Assembly: GCA_918797485.1 (NCBI GenBank)
Contig: CAKKNE010000004.1
Location: 4,278,001 to 4,342,000 of the forward strand
Direction: 5' to 3'
Length of the DNA stretch: 64,000 nucleotides
Source of the DNA: Pelagomonas calceolata
Taxonomy: Eukaryota; Sar; Pelagophyceae; Pelagomonadales; Pelagomonadaceae
The notes below the pieces were generated by a model that worked only from the letters and a program-made list of their open reading frames with translations, did not search any database and was not told where the DNA came from. The first letter of the stretch is position 1. Each line of letters opens with the position of its first letter. Position numbers and translations under genes: made by a program. Shown piece after piece: positions 36,601-43,461 of the stretch.

Positions 36601-38353
36601 CTCGCCGCGCAAGAAGCGGCGCAGCGTCGGCGGCCCGGACTCGGCCTTCTTTACGCCCTCGCCGTCGGCGCCGCACGAGTTCCAGTCGCGCCGCGCGTCG
36701 CTCAAGCGCGTGGCCCGCGACGAGGCGCCGGCCCCCCGGGCGATCCTGCGCGAGGCGATCGGGGACGGGGCGGCGCCGGCCGAGTTGCAGCCGGAGTTCC
36801 TGGCGCGGCGCGCGTCGCTCAAGCGCGTGGTTCGTGAAGATGCGCCGGTTTCTGCGCCAGAGACGTCTCCGATCCCGCGCCGGGCGATCGGAAAAGGGAC
36901 GGCGCCGCCGCCGACGCGTCCCACCGCGCCCAGCCTCGACGAGATGGAGGCCGAAGTGGCGCGTGAGCGCGGCGAGGCCCGGCTCCGAGAGGCTGTGGCC
37001 GCCGCCAAGGCCGAGCGCGCCGCGGCTGAGCGCGTCGCCGCGGAAGAGGCGGAACGAGCTCGGTTAGAAGCTGAACGCATCGAGGCGGAACGCGTCGCGG
37101 CTGAGCGGATTCTGGCCGAGAAGGCCGAGGCCGAGCGGTTGGTGGCGGAGCGCATTGCCGCTGAACGAGCGGAGGCCGAGCGGTTGGCTGCGGAGAAAGC
37201 CGAGCTCGCTCGGGTAGAGGCCGAACGCGTCGAGGCCGAACGCGTCGAGGCTGAACGAATCGAGGCTGAACGATTAGCGGCGGAGCAGGCCGCCGCGGCG
37301 CGAGCGCAGGCGGAGGCGTTAGCCGCGGAGGAGGCGGCGCGGCGCGCCCAGGAGGCCGAGCGCGAGGAGGCGGCCGCGAACCTAAGGTCGGCGGCGCTCG
37401 CGCGCGCCATTTCCGAGGAGTTGGAAGCCAAGAGCCGAGAGGAAGCGAGGCGCAAGGAGGAGCAGCTGGGCTGGGAGCGGGCCGCGCGCGAGGCGACGGA
37501 GCTGGACGCGTGGCTGTCGCCGCCGACGAGCCGGCAACCGTCGACGGTACCCGAGCCGCGGCCGTCGACGCCCGAGCCGACGGTCCCCGCGAATCCTGCA
37601 CTCTTCTCGCCGCGGCCGATGAGCCCCGACGAGTACGAGTTCGTCATCGTCGAGGAGCGGACCGACAGCGAGGGCAGCGGCTCCGACGAGGAGTTCGAGG
37701 AGTTCTACGAGGAGGTGTCCTCTTCCCCCAGCCCTGATGGCAAGGTCGCCGCGCCCTCGCCGCGCCGACCGCCGGTTGATTCAGGCGTGTCGCCGCCCGC
37801 CAGCGCCGACGGCAAGGCCGCGGCGCCACCCGCAGCGGCGGCACCGGCCCCAGCGTCGACGTCGCCGCGGCGCCCACCGCCGGCTCCTTCAGGCGTTGAA
37901 GAGGAGAAGGGCGACGAGGCCACCGTCCGCGTGGTTTCGTCGGACGTGGCGTGGTCGCCGCCGCGGCCGCGACGGGGGCGCGCGTCCGAGGCGTCCGAGT
38001 ACTCGCCCGCGGTCGAGCTGGACCTCGACCGGCTCGCGGAGAGCGACCTGACGGAACCGCGGCTCCCGGTCGCGGCACCGACGCTGACGCCCGCGACAGC
38101 CGCGGCACCGACGCCGCCGCGGCGACGAGATCCCCTCGGCGCCCGGCGAAGCTCGTCGTCGTCGAAGCCAGCGGAAACGCCGACGCCGCCGCGGAGACGG
38201 GATCCCCTCGGTCGCGCCCGCCGCGAAGAAGGACCATCGAGCGCCTCGGGGCCGCCGGCGCACCTCGGTCCCGCCGTGCAGTCCATGCGCGCCGGTTCTC
38301 GCGGCCCCCCGGACTACGAGAGCAGCCGTGCGCGGCGACGTTCGCCGCGGTAG
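33650..38353 (+). CDS. Very large repetitive, mostly disordered protein
   Basis: 1567 residues from the ATG at 33650 (an alternative ATG lies at 33761). Three copies of a GYGRGAARAFAGFL-type motif lie at about 56, 125 and 305, each preceded by a charged helix. Other repeats are acidic units DMSAYDDD, DMTAYDDDGSEAP and DMGAYEDDGSEAP (about 480-560) and RRASLKRV-type basophilic sites, two identical plus one RRTSLKPV (about 965-1065). An Ala/Glu/Arg helix of dozens of AERxEAERV units runs at about 1110-1250, predicted as a long single helix. The C-terminus is Pro/Ser-rich. No enzyme domain is seen. The RRxSLK sites look like kinase targets. It may be a scaffold, but that is inference. Confidence 0.65.
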   Translation: MTAVLTPAGSSGAGAGWTPGRSRTSWPTARKQATSVLMAPTPACDPKTARAKAEAQGYGRGAARAFAGFLNPRNSPDAGRLDGVEGPRGAVREPVEATIAPIDEAVAHVADGSPSKLDELRRRAEQRGYGRGAALAFAGLLSPASPALLKTPGAERSWTALDEAARSLADDAFAAVVEPAETPPAVREAPSPSPEVRWYDDRAPSPVRQERRDAGATERFRRKAAKAKENGEDAQREARQREGELNRERARVYAAEQRVKQRLETIRRQERAVEAHEAARSGAARRAFRAWRRALATPSPAAEASGGYGEGAARAFAGLLDARKRDAAAPVSKRSELADVRRRLRGRAPRDDSSVEPARPPPPARAAPMARPPQPPHAARVPPPPAVAAARVPTPPLPPPAPPPPPRRPTLLTPEGPGLRKGSSGIFAEDPLVGLSPPEAPPQYPLTQKVAQELKAIIFPVPEHLRADPAPAPAPAAAPADMSAYDDDDDDAAAAPTPEAADMTAYDDDGSEAPTLTRDDGAAADMGAYEDDGSEAPAADPSAPEDDGAAAADLSLYADDASDDADDWPVRSSSPAVERPAPAGVSVSLEDEPSPPFATPREPYEPAAFSRAAVDLSTPLKPPSIYERARGAARAPAVAETSPRPPLTGKRATLSPGNVDELDFRPDKAVAAAPAAAPPEASDAFAVPPTPHNSRSDLADDEATDPGVGSYPTDDAVAAAAAAPHDVEPAPVAEAIVGAAPPPTRATEPSDPSDPVAAAEADATVDEAAAKLSLGAVARLGTAAARVRRMRRRKPSEAMRRVLAEVERGHALRSAPPVAAAAAPPRAPSPAVADGCLRSRLSQSAVVDAKLKADLVPGAAATLAAIRATDEPTARRAAAAVASAVRRASDPQRQALLRDLGSRPTSPSAAATMLAGRAASPSAELVFEGTGGVVAPQKYVETKAALVPPPPRETPPAAPTKLSPEVEERRTSLKPVDGVPLSTISPRKKRRSVGGPDSAFFTPSPSAPHEFQSRRASLKRVARDEAPAPRAILREAIGDGAAPAELQPEFLARRASLKRVVREDAPVSAPETSPIPRRAIGKGTAPPPTRPTAPSLDEMEAEVARERGEARLREAVAAAKAERAAAERVAAEEAERARLEAERIEAERVAAERILAEKAEAERLVAERIAAERAEAERLAAEKAELARVEAERVEAERVEAERIEAERLAAEQAAAARAQAEALAAEEAARRAQEAEREEAAANLRSAALARAISEELEAKSREEARRKEEQLGWERAAREATELDAWLSPPTSRQPSTVPEPRPSTPEPTVPANPALFSPRPMSPDEYEFVIVEERTDSEGSGSDEEFEEFYEEVSSSPSPDGKVAAPSPRRPPVDSGVSPPASADGKAAAPPAAAAPAPASTSPRRPPPAPSGVEEEKGDEATVRVVSSDVAWSPPRPRRGRASEASEYSPAVELDLDRLAESDLTEPRLPVAAPTLTPATAAAPTPPRRRDPLGARRSSSSSKPAETPTPPRRRDPLGRARREEGPSSASGPPAHLGPAVQSMRAGSRGPPDYESSRARRRSPR

Positions 38354-38370
38354 AATTAAAAGTTGATAGG

Positions 38371-38739
38371 TTAGTCCCCGGCCTTCCGCCGCCTCGCCTC
38401 ATCCAGTATCCGCTGGAGCTGCGCTCGTTGTTCGTCCGCGCCGGCGTCGGGCCGGAACCCCGGCCGCTCCCGCAGCCGCTCGCCCCGCGGGCCGATGCTC
38501 GCGTGCGAGCGGCCGATGGCCCACTGCATGACGTAGTAACCGCCGACGACGACGGGCACGGGGTAGACGAACTGCATGTACGTCGCGGCCGGCACGCCGA
38601 GGACGTCCGGCAATTTTATCCGCGCCCCGTGGATCGGCTTGATGACGTTCTCGCGCCACCAGTCGAAGACGGAGAAGTTTCGCCTCGGTCGTTGGATGGC
38701 GTGCGGACGCGTTGCGACGCGACGCAAGGCTGAGATCAT
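38371..38739 (-). CDS. Small mitochondrial membrane protein, unknown
   Basis: 122 residues. The N-terminus (ISALRRVATRPHAIQRPRRN then FS) is Arg-rich without acidic residues, a mitochondrial presequence with a likely cut near RRNFS. One membrane helix follows at about 57-73 (FVYPVPVVVGGYYVMQWAI), then a charged tail (RAQLQRILDEARRRKAGD). The size and topology resemble small single-pass subunits of respiratory complexes, but no specific subunit is recognised. It converges with the large repetitive gene, with 17 bp between stops. Confidence 0.6.
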   Translation of the reverse strand: MISALRRVATRPHAIQRPRRNFSVFDWWRENVIKPIHGARIKLPDVLGVPAATYMQFVYPVPVVVGGYYVMQWAIGRSHASIGPRGERLRERPGFRPDAGADEQRAQLQRILDEARRRKAGD

Positions 38740-38884
38740 TGTTGTGCGTCTTGTGCCGGTCCGATCGTTATGATACCTTGCAGTCGCTGAGTTCAGCCAG
38801 CCGTGCGACCACTGCTGCAGCGACTTTGTTATCAGAGCTCGAGAAGGCCTAGATCACACCCTTTGTGTTTTGTAGAGCTGGAAT

Positions 38885-38907
38885 GCTAGTGTCTTACAGG
38901 ACGCTAG
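38885..38907. promoter_or_regulatory. CTAG palindrome motif, copy 8
   Basis: Reads GCTAGTGTCTTAC then AGGACGCTAG, 146 bp from the small mitochondrial gene's ATG and 200 bp from the PH-DnaJ-PDZ ATG. Nothing else was recognised in 38740-39106. Confidence 0.65.
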
Positions 38908-39106
38908 GTTTGTTTGGGGTCCCAACGTTGGGGAGATTTGTGCCTACCGCGTTGGCATCGACTACGTCACGCACGCGGGCAGCCGCCTCGTCAGCCTAAG
39001 CGCTCCGGGCAGCATTCGCTAAGCATCCGCATCGGGCTCTCAACAAAGCACAGTTTGACCCTTGCCCCCCACACCGCAGCGGACGCCGTCGACGCGACGT
39101 ATAATA

Positions 39107-40945
39107 ATGGAGGGCTTCCTCGAGAAGAAGGGCGGCTCCCACAGCGGCCTGGGTTTCCTCCCCGTCGGGCGCCGCAACTGGAAGCGGCGGTGGTTCGTGC
39201 TCGAAGGGGCCGTCCTGACCTATTACGAAGACTTCGACCCGGCGACGAACGCGCCCGTGGGCGCGGCGAAGGGCTGCGTCGACCTAAGAGGTTGTCAAGC
39301 AAAACTGTGCCCCCACAAGCCGCGGAAGGGCACGCCGCGCGTCCACACTTTTAGTATAGAAAAACCCAAGGGCGAGCGGCTCCTCATGGAGGCCACGGGC
39401 CCGATGGCCGAGAAGCTCAAGTTCGCCTGGCTGCGCGCGTTGGAGGACGCCATCGCCAAATCCATGTCCAAGGAAGGGCGGCGCGCGTCCCTCCGGGCGG
39501 CCCAGGATGTGGATCAACCGGAACATTATCAGCGGTTAGGCCTCGAGAAACGTGACGATCTGACGGACAAGGACATTCGCAAGGCCTACCGGCGCGTCGC
39601 CGTGGCGCGGCACCCGGACCGCGGCGGCGACCCTGAAGCCTTCATCGCGCTGCACGAGGCCTATGAGGTGATTATCAATGCAAGGGCGGCGCGGCGCGAG
39701 GCCCTGCGTTACGGCGAGTGCGTCTTCGAGGGTCGGATCAAGAAGGAGCCGAAGGGCGGTTTTGGATTGACGGTCTGCGAGCGGAAGGAGGGCGGCGTCG
39801 CCATCAAGCGCGTCGTGTTCTGGTCGTGTGCTACCACATGCGTCGAGCGCCCCGAGGGTATTGCACGGGAGCTGCCGTCGTCCGAATTGTCTTTTCGAGC
39901 CGGGGACCGCATCGTTGGCGTCTGTGCTGAAATCAAATTCCACGGCGCGGTCGTGCTGAATCATCGCGTCGTCCTCCACGCCATCGACGCAGCGCCTGCT
40001 CGACGGCGTGGCGGTGCCGCTTCCTCACCGCTCGACGGAGCCATCACGGCCACGTCATCGCCGAGAAATGACTTAGTGAAGAATTGTCGGGTGCACCCGA
40101 CGCACTGGTTGATTTCCACACAGGTCGGCGTCGAGGGCGACGACACGCGGCGCTGGTCCGTGACGCGCTTGATCCAGCGGCTGGACAACTTCCGGGTCCC
40201 CGCCGAGGCGTCTATATTGTTACGCGTGGCGCGGCCCGTGCTCCTGGACGTCCACGCGGAGCCGCGGCGCCCGTCCCGCGCGGAGCCGTCGCCGCGCCCG
40301 TCCCGCGACGGCGGCGCGGAGCCTTCCCGTGACGACGGCGCGGAGCCTCGGTCTGCCCGCGATGACGGCGTGGAGCCCCGGCCTTCCCGCGAGGATGACG
40401 GCGCGGCGGTGTCGCCCCCGCCGCCACCACCGCCGGACGACGGCCCCGCGGCCGCGAGCGGTCCGCCCGAGCGACCTGCGAGGCGGCGGTCGAGCGCGGC
40501 CGTGAGCGTGGCGAGCGAGCCCGACGCGGAGCTCCGGCGGGAGAACGACGAGCTGCGGAGCGAGGTGCTGCGGCTCCGCGAGTCGCTGGCCCTCGCGGAC
40601 GCAAAACGGGCGACGGCCGAGCGCGAGCTGCGCGACGCGCGCGAGGACGCGGCGGCCGCCGCGCCGCCGCGTACGCCGCTGGCGGCGCGCAACGCCCCGG
40701 AGCCGGCCCCGGCCGCGAGCGCGGACATTGCGCGGCGCCTCGAGCGGTTCAAGAAGCGGCTCGGCGCGATGAACACGAAACCGGTCCCGGACCGCCAGGC
40801 ACGGGTGCGTCGCGAGTCCTTCGTGGAGCGGGGTGATTTGCAGAAGCGGGCGGCCGCGATCGACCTGAGGTTGAGGTTTCGGCCCTCGGACGAGGATCTG
40901 CGGCGGGCGAACATCTGCCATTTTCATCGGCAGTGGCATTTGTAA
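39107..40945 (+). CDS. PH-DnaJ-PDZ multidomain protein with an introner
   Basis: Exons 39107-39913 and 40124-40945 give 542 residues. A PH domain opens the protein (EGFLEKKGGSHSG, RRNWKRRWFVLEGAVLTYYE, ending FAWLRALEDAI). A J domain at about 142-198 has HYQRLGLEKRDDLTDKDIRK, YRRVAVARHPDRGG with the HPD motif, and AFIALHEAYEVI. A PDZ-like fold follows (GGFGLTVCERKEGG, then SFRAGDRIVGVEGDDTRRWS). The PDZ carboxylate turn is restored only by splicing. The rest is an Arg/Pro/Asp-rich repeat region, a short coiled coil and a basic tail. PH suggests membrane phosphoinositide binding; the J domain should stimulate an Hsp70. Unspliced RNA stays open and would insert 70 residues. Confidence 0.8.
   Translation: MEGFLEKKGGSHSGLGFLPVGRRNWKRRWFVLEGAVLTYYEDFDPATNAPVGAAKGCVDLRGCQAKLCPHKPRKGTPRVHTFSIEKPKGERLLMEATGPMAEKLKFAWLRALEDAIAKSMSKEGRRASLRAAQDVDQPEHYQRLGLEKRDDLTDKDIRKAYRRVAVARHPDRGGDPEAFIALHEAYEVIINARAARREALRYGECVFEGRIKKEPKGGFGLTVCERKEGGVAIKRVVFWSCATTCVERPEGIARELPSSELSFRAGDRIVGVCAEIKFHGAVVLNHRVVLHAIDAAPARRRGGAASSPLDGAITATSSPRNDLVKNCRVHPTHWLISTQVGVEGDDTRRWSVTRLIQRLDNFRVPAEASILLRVARPVLLDVHAEPRRPSRAEPSPRPSRDGGAEPSRDDGAEPRSARDDGVEPRPSREDDGAAVSPPPPPPPDDGPAAASGPPERPARRRSSAAVSVASEPDAELRRENDELRSEVLRLRESLALADAKRATAERELRDAREDAAAAAPPRTPLAARNAPEPAPAASADIARRLERFKKRLGAMNTKPVPDRQARVRRESFVERGDLQKRAAAIDLRLRFRPSDEDLRRANICHFHRQWHL
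39922..40123 (+). mobile_element. Introner element inside the PDZ domain of the PH-DnaJ protein
   Basis: 202 bp ending TGGTTGATTTCCACACAG. Target copies GTTGGCGT (39914-39921) and GTCGGCGT (40124-40131) match at 7 of 8. The intron is 39914-40123 (210 bp, a multiple of three, no stop in frame). It contains the palindrome GTCGGGTGCACCCGAC. Confidence 0.9.
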
Positions 40946-40963
40946 TAATTAAAACAGTACTAT

Positions 40964-43057
40964 CTATGTTGGCGCCGGCCCGAACAAGTCCGCCGCGGCC
41001 GGCGCCGGCGCGGCCCCAAAGCCGCCTCCCGACAGAGGATCGTCGGGGAACAAGTCGGCGGCCGCCGCAGGAGGCGTCTGCGGCGGCGCGGCCGCGGCCG
41101 GCGGAATAATCGTCTGGCCCTCCGGAATGGGCGGCGCCGCGAAGGGCGGCGCCGGCAACGTCCGCGGCGGCGTCGGCACCGGTGAAACCGCAGAAATTTC
41201 GCTCACCGCACTTTCGGCCATGAAGCTGTGGTCCGCAATATCGCTCCCGAAGAGGTCGAACGCGTCGCCCGCGGGCGGCGGCGGCGGCGGCGGCGCCGTA
41301 CGCGGTTCCGCCGGCGGCGGTCGCAGCAGCGGGTCTGGCGACGGCATCGGCGCGCGCGCGATCTCCGGCTGCGGCGGCGGCGGTGTGTCGGCCGGCGGCG
41401 GCGTGGCCGGCTCCGCGGGCAGCCCCGCGCCCGTGTCGACGGCGCCGGGGGGCGGCGTCGTCGTCACGTCGACGTAGAGCCGGTCCGCGGGCGGCGGCGC
41501 CGCGAAGACCGCCTCCTGGGGGGCGATGCCGGCCGAGGACATATCTAGCAAGTTCGACGCCGACGAATTTGTGGAGGGTGGTGCATCAGTAGGCGACGCG
41601 AAGACGTCGGGCTGGGCGGGTTTCGGCGACGCCTCGCGCGTGAAGACCGTTGAGTTCGACCGCTCCGGGACGGCGGGCAGCGGCGTCGAAACGCCCGTCT
41701 CGGCGACCACCACATCCAATAAGTTCGGCATTACCCACTCCTCGTCCGTGTCGAGCTCGACGACGGCGCAGCCCGTCAATTGCCACATGCCCGTTTGCTG
41801 CGCGTAGAACTTTTGTTTGATATTTGTGCGCGACCGGCCCGCGACCTTGCCGATGTTCGTATAAATTTTCCCAGCAGCCAAGACGCCCGGCGGCATGTCA
41901 TTCATGCGCCACTGCAACTGCAGGTTCCGCGGCTCGGTTAAACGGTTCACGACGACGCACGTGGCCTCGTACTCCTCGTTCAACTGGAGCTGCGCCGGTA
42001 GACCCCGCACTTCCACCCGAATTTTCATGCGATCCGTGTCCCGCGCGTCGGCCGGCCGCCTTCTTTCACTATTCGGCGACGCAACCCCGGCGCCGGGCCG
42101 CGGCGCCCAGTCGATCGGAGACGTCGCCGTGGCGCCGCCCTCGCCGTCGCCCACGCGCCAGGCGACGCGGACGACGCCCGCGCGCGCCGGGTAGGCCGGC
42201 GGGTCGAGGTCGTGGTCCGGCGCCTCGCCCGTCAAAAAGGACGACGCCCGGACGCGCGACACGACGAACAGCCGTCGACAGCTCCCGCCCGCCGGCATGA
42301 CGTCGATACCGTCGCTCTTCAACGGGACGCCCTCCTCCGGCGGCGACGGCGCGGGCTCCCTACTCTGAAACCCCTGCGGCGGCCGCAGCACCGTCGCGAT
42401 CAAGTGGCACGTGTCGTGCGCGAGGTTTTCGATGTCGCACTCGACGACGCCCAACAACTCGGGCTCGTCATCATCAAACACGCCCGGCGGCGGCCTTGGT
42501 AGTAACCACGCCGCGGTCCGGATCTGCAGCGGCGCGAGCACGTTAAATCTATAAAATTTTCGGAGAGACCGCGGCTCCGCGTCCGGCGCGTCGCCCTCTC
42601 CCCTATAAGCCACGCTCACTCGTAATGTATGGGTACCAACTTCATCCAGCGTCTTCTCGACGATCTGTTCCGTGTGGCGGTGCTCGTCCAGCAGCGACGC
42701 GGGATTCTCGGCGACGGCGTCATTTGGCCGCGGCACGTCGCTCGTGCGCCAGCCGTCGACATCTAGACCCGCGGCCTCGGCGGCGTCCCGCTTTGAAGTG
42801 AAGGTGTCCGGTAAATCTACGGCGCGCTTCGCGGAGGGCGCCTGGAGCTTCGCGGTCACGAGCACGTCCCTCAACGGCCGCGGGCCGCCGTTCGTCACGG
42901 CCACGTAGGCGACAAACGGCTCGCCCGCGTAGATGTTGCCGAACGACTCCGGCAGGATGAGGGCCGAGCTCCCGGGCCGCGGCGCCGACGGCCGGTAGAG
43001 GCGCATCACGCGTAGCGTCGGCGGCGGCGGCGGCGGCGGCTGCTGCGGGCTCGCCAT
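40964..43057 (-). CDS. TRAPPC13: TRAPPC13 (DUF974) homologue with a clathrin-motif-rich tail
   Basis: 697 residues. About 20-460 match the TRAPP complex subunit 13: RVMRLYRPSAP, LILPESFGNIYAGEPFVAYV, VGTHTLRVSVAYRG, SLRKFYRFNVLAPLQIRT, ECDIENLAHDTCHLIATVL and NLQLQWRMNDMPPGVLAAGK. TRAPPC13 belongs to TRAPPIII, a Rab activator in autophagy and Golgi traffic. The remaining 240 residues are Pro/Ala-rich and unusual, carrying NLLDMSS, DAFDLFGSD, ADLFPDDPL and ADLFGPAPT, which resemble clathrin-box and DLF/DPx adaptor-binding motifs. A tail of this kind is not a known feature of TRAPPC13. It ends 18 bp from the convergent gene. Confidence 0.8.
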   Translation of the reverse strand: MASPQQPPPPPPPTLRVMRLYRPSAPRPGSSALILPESFGNIYAGEPFVAYVAVTNGGPRPLRDVLVTAKLQAPSAKRAVDLPDTFTSKRDAAEAAGLDVDGWRTSDVPRPNDAVAENPASLLDEHRHTEQIVEKTLDEVGTHTLRVSVAYRGEGDAPDAEPRSLRKFYRFNVLAPLQIRTAAWLLPRPPPGVFDDDEPELLGVVECDIENLAHDTCHLIATVLRPPQGFQSREPAPSPPEEGVPLKSDGIDVMPAGGSCRRLFVVSRVRASSFLTGEAPDHDLDPPAYPARAGVVRVAWRVGDGEGGATATSPIDWAPRPGAGVASPNSERRRPADARDTDRMKIRVEVRGLPAQLQLNEEYEATCVVVNRLTEPRNLQLQWRMNDMPPGVLAAGKIYTNIGKVAGRSRTNIKQKFYAQQTGMWQLTGCAVVELDTDEEWVMPNLLDVVVAETGVSTPLPAVPERSNSTVFTREASPKPAQPDVFASPTDAPPSTNSSASNLLDMSSAGIAPQEAVFAAPPPADRLYVDVTTTPPPGAVDTGAGLPAEPATPPPADTPPPPQPEIARAPMPSPDPLLRPPPAEPRTAPPPPPPPAGDAFDLFGSDIADHSFMAESAVSEISAVSPVPTPPRTLPAPPFAAPPIPEGQTIIPPAAAAPPQTPPAAAADLFPDDPLSGGGFGAAPAPAAADLFGPAPT

Positions 43058-43461
43058 GATCTATTTGGTAGCCGCCTATTTGGTAGCCGCTCGGCGACCG
43101 GCGTCGAGCTTTAGGGCTATCGCGCGGCGACTTGGACCCGTGTGGCGGCGAGGGAGCACAGGCTTGCGCAGCGGCTGCCGAGCGCAGTGGTTGCTGGACG
43201 GCTGCAAGCGCTGGAGATGAATGCCACACGCAGTCCTATGTCGGTGAAACGAGCACAGTACCGCGCCGTCGCGAGTTTGTGCGTGCGGCCGGCCTAAAAA
43301 TGGGTTCTAAAACGGGTTTTACAAGTTTTTGAGGAACGCGTTCCGCGGGGTCCCCGTGTGCTAGAGGGGCTAGCTAGAATAAGCCCAGGCTGTCCTGGAA
43401 CCAAATTACGCTGCCGGGGGGTGAGGGCCGTCCGGACGCAGATCAGGTAATGCTAAAAATA
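43058..43461. other. Intergenic region without a recognised gene
   Basis: 404 bp between the TRAPPC13 start and the CLP1 stop. A direct repeat ATTTGGTAGCCGC occurs twice at 43063-43090. GGCTAGCTAG near 43368 resembles half of the CTAG motif but lacks the second arm. No gene is seen. Confidence 0.3.

Noticed and set aside
35524-37647. A 707-codon open frame on the - strand inside the repetitive gene
   Set aside because: It is the mirror of the Ala/Glu/Arg repeats (Ser/Ala/Arg-rich), with no domain; the + strand frame has ordered repeats and is longer.
43357-43376. GCTAGAGGGGCTAGC as a thirteenth CTAG motif
   Set aside because: Spacer too short and the core TCTTACAG-like sequence missing.
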